Shown: in pieces, positions 7,448 through 9,320 of the stretch | Layout: each line of letters begins with the position of its first letter | How positions within the stretch are numbered: position 1 is the stretch's first letter | Assembly (NCBI GenBank): GCA_027074135.1 | Contig: JALTDM010000151.1 | Span: forward strand, 1 to 9,320 | Reading direction: 5' to 3' | Source of the DNA: Bacteroidales bacterium | Lineage (GTDB): Bacteria > Bacteroidota > Bacteroidia > Bacteroidales > JALTDM01 | DNA: 9,320 bases | Notes under the pieces: generated by a model | Databases searched by the model: none | Told to the model about the DNA's origin: nothing | Seen by the model: only the letters and a program-made list of their open reading frames with translations | Program-made: the position numbers and the translations under genes

Positions 7448-8213
7448 ATTTTCTTCGTTACCGCTCCGTTTTTGTTTTTTACCGTAACGAGATACACACC
7501 TTTTGCATAGTGTTTAAAATTTATGCTTATATATTGTAAGTTGTAATCGCTGCAGTAAATTTCTTTGCCTGTGATGTCGTGTATTGTTACCTTAACTTTT
7601 TCTTTTTTACTCAGGGTTATATTCAGGACTTCATTTACGGGATTCGGATAAAGAGTTATGCCCAAGTTGTTTATTCTTATTATCGGTGCAGATATATTTT
7701 GCAGACTGTCGGGTATCTCGGAAGTGTATTTTACCCCTTTGAACCACGCATTTCTCATCGGATCATATTGAGAAGGTTGAAAATCTTCTACAAAGAAATG
7801 AACACTATCGTTAGGTATAAAAACAAGTACCATTCCATAACGGTAAGCTTGTCTAACTTCTTCAAGAGTGGAATAATTACATTCATCAAATCCAAGACCG
7901 AGAGTGCAAAATCCAATATCGTTTTCATAATAAATATAATGAGGTTCGTCAGAAAAAATTGTGTTCGGCTCTACCAGTAACCAACTAACAACATCCCTAT
8001 GAATAGTATTACCATTACTTTCATACATAGTATCCACATCAAACACAATCAGCGTATCCGGTCTTACTGTAGTCCATACGGTGTCGGGGTCTTCTCTGTA
8101 CATAAAAGTACCTGCATAACAGCCTATAAGGCTGTCGAGTGTTTCTTGTGCCGCTGCCATTATCGGCAGAAAGGCAAGAATGAATATTATTTTTTTCATA
8201 GTCGTAATTTTAA
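7382..8213. repeat. Tandem duplication unit 1 (832 bp): spacer plus paralog B
   Basis: The unit comprises the 59-bp octamer spacer (7382-7440), paralog B and its short leader. It matches the 838-bp unit directly to its right at 8214-9051. The 6-bp length difference falls inside the diverged part of the gene. A third copy of the spacer alone (9052-9110) closes the array. All three 59-bp spacers are identical base for base. Confidence 0.9.
7438..8199 (-). CDS. Secreted T9SS cargo protein of unknown function, tandem paralog B
   Basis: The 253-aa protein has a signal peptide (residues 1-18, MKKIIFILAF..., ending AAAQ). A central region of unknown function (19-170) opens with LDSLIGCYAGTF (21-32), loosely reminiscent of lipocalin-like strands in other secreted Bacteroidota proteins. 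A T9SS type A sorting domain (about 178-253) carries LYPNPVNEVLNI (183-194), VTIHDITGKEIY (204-215) and a final GVYLVTVKNKNG...KKIIY. The protein should therefore cross the outer membrane through the type IX system and be anchored or released there. It is a near copy of the upstream paralog: only seven substitutions outside residues about 110-140, where the two differ heavily and B is two residues shorter. No catalytic motif is visible. The gene lies between octamer-repeat spacers and is probably transcribed with its neighbours. Confidence 0.88.
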   Translation of the reverse strand: MKKIIFILAFLPIMAAAQETLDSLIGCYAGTFMYREDPDTVWTTVRPDTLIVFDVDTMYESNGNTIHRDVVSWLLVEPNTIFSDEPHYIYYENDIGFCTLGLGFDECNYSTLEEVRQAYRYGMVLVFIPNDSVHFFVEDFQPSQYDPMRNAWFKGVKYTSEIPDSLQNISAPIIRINNLGITLYPNPVNEVLNITLSKKEKVKVTIHDITGKEIYCSDYNLQYISINFKHYAKGVYLVTVKNKNGAVTKKIIY

Positions 8214-8279
8214 TTTGCTAATGTGCTAATTAACTAATTTGTTAATTATATAATTCTCACATTTTCACATTAATAAATT
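8208..8279. repeat. Degenerate 8-bp tandem array between paralogs A and B
   Basis: Nine units of exactly 8 nt run from ttttaatt (8208) through tgctaatg, tgctaatt and aactaatt, then ctcacatt and ttcacatt, to aataaatt (8272-8279), which overlaps the end of paralog A. The 59 bases at 8214-8272 are identical to those at 7382-7440 and 9052-9110. Within the array neighbouring units differ from each other, so the register is ancient while the spacer copies are recent or homogenised. Confidence 0.8.
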
Positions 8280-9051
8280 ATTTTCTTCGTCACTGCTCCG
8301 CTTTTGTTTTTTACCGTAACGAAATACACACCTTTTGCATAGTCTTTAAAATTTATGCTTATATGTTGTAAGTTGTAATCGCTGCAGTAAATTTCTTTGC
8401 CTGTGATGTCGTGTATTGTTACCTTAACTTTTTCTTTTTTGCTCAAGTTTATATTCAGGACTTCATTTACGGGATTCGGATAAAGAGTTATGCCCAAATT
8501 GTTTATTCTTATTATCGGTGCAGATATATTTTGCAGACTGTCGGGTATCTCGGAAGTGTATTTTACCCCTTTGAACCACGCATATCTCATCGGGTCATAT
8601 TGAGAAGGTTGGAAACATTCTACAAGGAAATGAACACTGTCGTGTTGGGTAAAAACTAATTCCAACATATAGCTATCGCATAATGCATGCCTTATTTCAT
8701 CAAGAGTAGAATAATTACATTCATCAAATCCAAGACCGAGAGTGCAAAATCCAATATCGTTTTCATAATAAATATAATGAGGTTCGTCAGAAAAAATTGT
8801 GTTCGGCTCTACCAGTAACCAACTAACAACATCCCTATGAATAGTATTACCATTACTTTCATACATAGTATCCACATCAAACACAATCAGTGTATCCGGT
8901 CTCACGGTAGTCCATACGGTGTCGGGGTCTTCTCTGTACATAAAGGTACCTGCATAGCATCCTATAAGGCTGTCGAGTGTTTCTTGTGCCGCTGTCATTA
9001 TCGGCAGAAAGGCAAGAATGAATATTATTTTTTTCATAGTCGTAATTTTAA
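8214..9051. repeat. Tandem duplication unit 2 (838 bp): spacer plus paralog A
   Basis: This is the second unit of the direct tandem duplication, again spacer, gene and leader. It is followed by a third spacer copy, the arrangement expected from unequal crossing-over between spacer repeats flanking one ancestral gene. No insertion-sequence ends, transposase or target-site signature is present at the borders. Confidence 0.9.
8270..9037 (-). CDS. Secreted T9SS cargo protein of unknown function, tandem paralog A
   Basis: The 255-aa protein has the same design as the adjacent paralog: signal peptide (1-18, ending MTAAQ), a central region of unknown function, and a type A T9SS sorting domain from about residue 180 with YPNP at 186-189. 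Residues 1-109 differ from paralog B only at position 15 (T for A). Residues about 110-142 (LDEIRHALCDSYMLELVF and onward) are clearly different and two residues longer. The remainder has six scattered substitutions. The diverged segment contains two extra cysteines (in HALCDSY and VECFQ) that B lacks. The start codon and the leader AAAATTACGACT are identical in both copies. The gene is 124 nt downstream of another T9SS cargo gene. Function unknown; the shared fold may carry a variable patch. Confidence 0.88.
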   Translation of the reverse strand: MKKIIFILAFLPIMTAAQETLDSLIGCYAGTFMYREDPDTVWTTVRPDTLIVFDVDTMYESNGNTIHRDVVSWLLVEPNTIFSDEPHYIYYENDIGFCTLGLGFDECNYSTLDEIRHALCDSYMLELVFTQHDSVHFLVECFQPSQYDPMRYAWFKGVKYTSEIPDSLQNISAPIIRINNLGITLYPNPVNEVLNINLSKKEKVKVTIHDITGKEIYCSDYNLQHISINFKDYAKGVYFVTVKNKSGAVTKKIIY

Positions 9052-9149
9052 TTTGCTAATGTGCTAATTAACTAATTTGTTAATTATATAATTCTCACAT
9101 TTTCACATTATCTCATTATTACATTAACACATTGTCACATTTTTCAATT
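9046..9149. repeat. Degenerate 8-bp tandem array upstream of paralog A
   Basis: This is the longest uninterrupted array: thirteen units of exactly 8 nt. Its first part (9052-9110) is the same 59-bp spacer found twice more. It then continues with atctcatt, attacatt, aacacatt, gtcacatt and tttcaatt, which do not occur in the other two arrays. On the coding strand the units read AATGTGNN near the upstream gene and AATTAGCA near the next start codon. No promoter box of the TAnnTTTG type is present in the 124-bp gap. Confidence 0.8.
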
Positions 9150-9161
9150 AACCACTAACAA

Positions 9162-9320
9162 TTATTTATCAAGTTTTACGATTTGGAATTTTAAAATAGT
9201 TCCGTCTCGCAAATATATTTTTGCAATATACACATCGCTTTTAAGTTTCGAGATGTCGCAGGTGTTTGAGTTGTGAACGGTTTTAATTAATTTCCCGTTT
9301 AAGTCGTAAATTTCCGTTTT
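9162..9320 (-). CDS. C-terminal end of a T9SS cargo protein (type A sorting domain), 5' part outside window
   Basis: The minus strand is open from the window edge to a TAA at 9162-9164, giving the last 52 residues of a larger protein. They read as the end of a type A sorting domain: EIYDLNGKLIKT (3-14), a DISKLKSDVYIAKI strand pair (22-35), then LRDGTILKFQIVKLDK. This is the usual 'iyDlnGk ... l ... GvYi..i....g....ki.k' pattern. The protein is therefore exported by the type IX system; its catalytic or binding part lies outside the window. It is distinct from the KKIIY ending of the two paralogs downstream. It probably starts or continues the transcript that reads through the octamer-spaced genes. 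Confidence 0.8.
   Translation of the reverse strand, partial: KTEIYDLNGKLIKTVHNSNTCDISKLKSDVYIAKIYLRDGTILKFQIVKLDK

Noticed and set aside
7579..9067. Pairs of similar plus-strand open frames opposite the two paralogs
   Set aside because: Their similarity to each other only mirrors the duplicated minus-strand genes. The minus frames carry signal peptides and T9SS domains, the plus frames nothing recognisable.
7382..9110. Insertion sequence or composite transposon explaining the duplication
   Set aside because: There is no transposase, no terminal inverted repeats, and the repeated spacers are direct. Homologous recombination is sufficient.
7343..9149. CRISPR array
   Set aside because: The repeats are 8-bp contiguous units without unique spacers, and the 59-bp repeats are separated by whole genes. 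No cas gene is present.

Overview
The window comes from an AT-rich member of the Bacteroidota that has a type IX secretion system (T9SS). The basis is three C-terminal T9SS type A sorting domains, signal peptides ending in AAQ or SAQ, A-rich leaders with no clear Shine-Dalgarno, one good match to the Bacteroidota -7 box TAnnTTTG, and a C-terminal domain typical of secreted Bacteroidota proteins on the glycoside hydrolase. Every supported gene lies on the minus strand, so transcription runs from high to low coordinates. No tRNA, rRNA, CRISPR array, transposase or phage gene was seen.

High-coordinate half (about 6.1-9.3 kb): a cluster of secreted proteins. It holds the end of a T9SS cargo gene cut by the window edge, two tandem near-identical T9SS cargo genes of 255 and 253 aa, and a GH16 family glycoside hydrolase. 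The gaps between these four genes are filled with degenerate arrays of 8-bp units on a nearly unbroken 8-nt register. An identical 59-bp stretch of this array flanks each duplicated gene, so the locus reads spacer-gene-spacer-gene-spacer. The two paralogs are mosaics: a 182-nt stretch with no difference at all abuts a stretch of about 95 nt that is strongly diverged with indels.

Middle (about 1.3-5.9 kb): a probable three-gene operon behind a TAnnTTTG promoter. It encodes a 918-aa membrane-anchored protein ending in a regular seven-repeat beta-propeller, then a CysM-like cysteine synthase 8 nt later, then the N-terminal (thiamine diphosphate binding) half of a split transketolase 37 nt later. 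A hairpin terminator follows. The C-terminal transketolase half is not in the window.

Low-coordinate end (1-1.22 kb): a polytopic GT-C fold membrane glycosyltransferase of the ArnT/PMT (GT39-like) type, open through the left edge.

The metabolic genes look like housekeeping functions. The secreted cluster, with its octamer spacers and mosaic tandem paralogs, is the unusual part.
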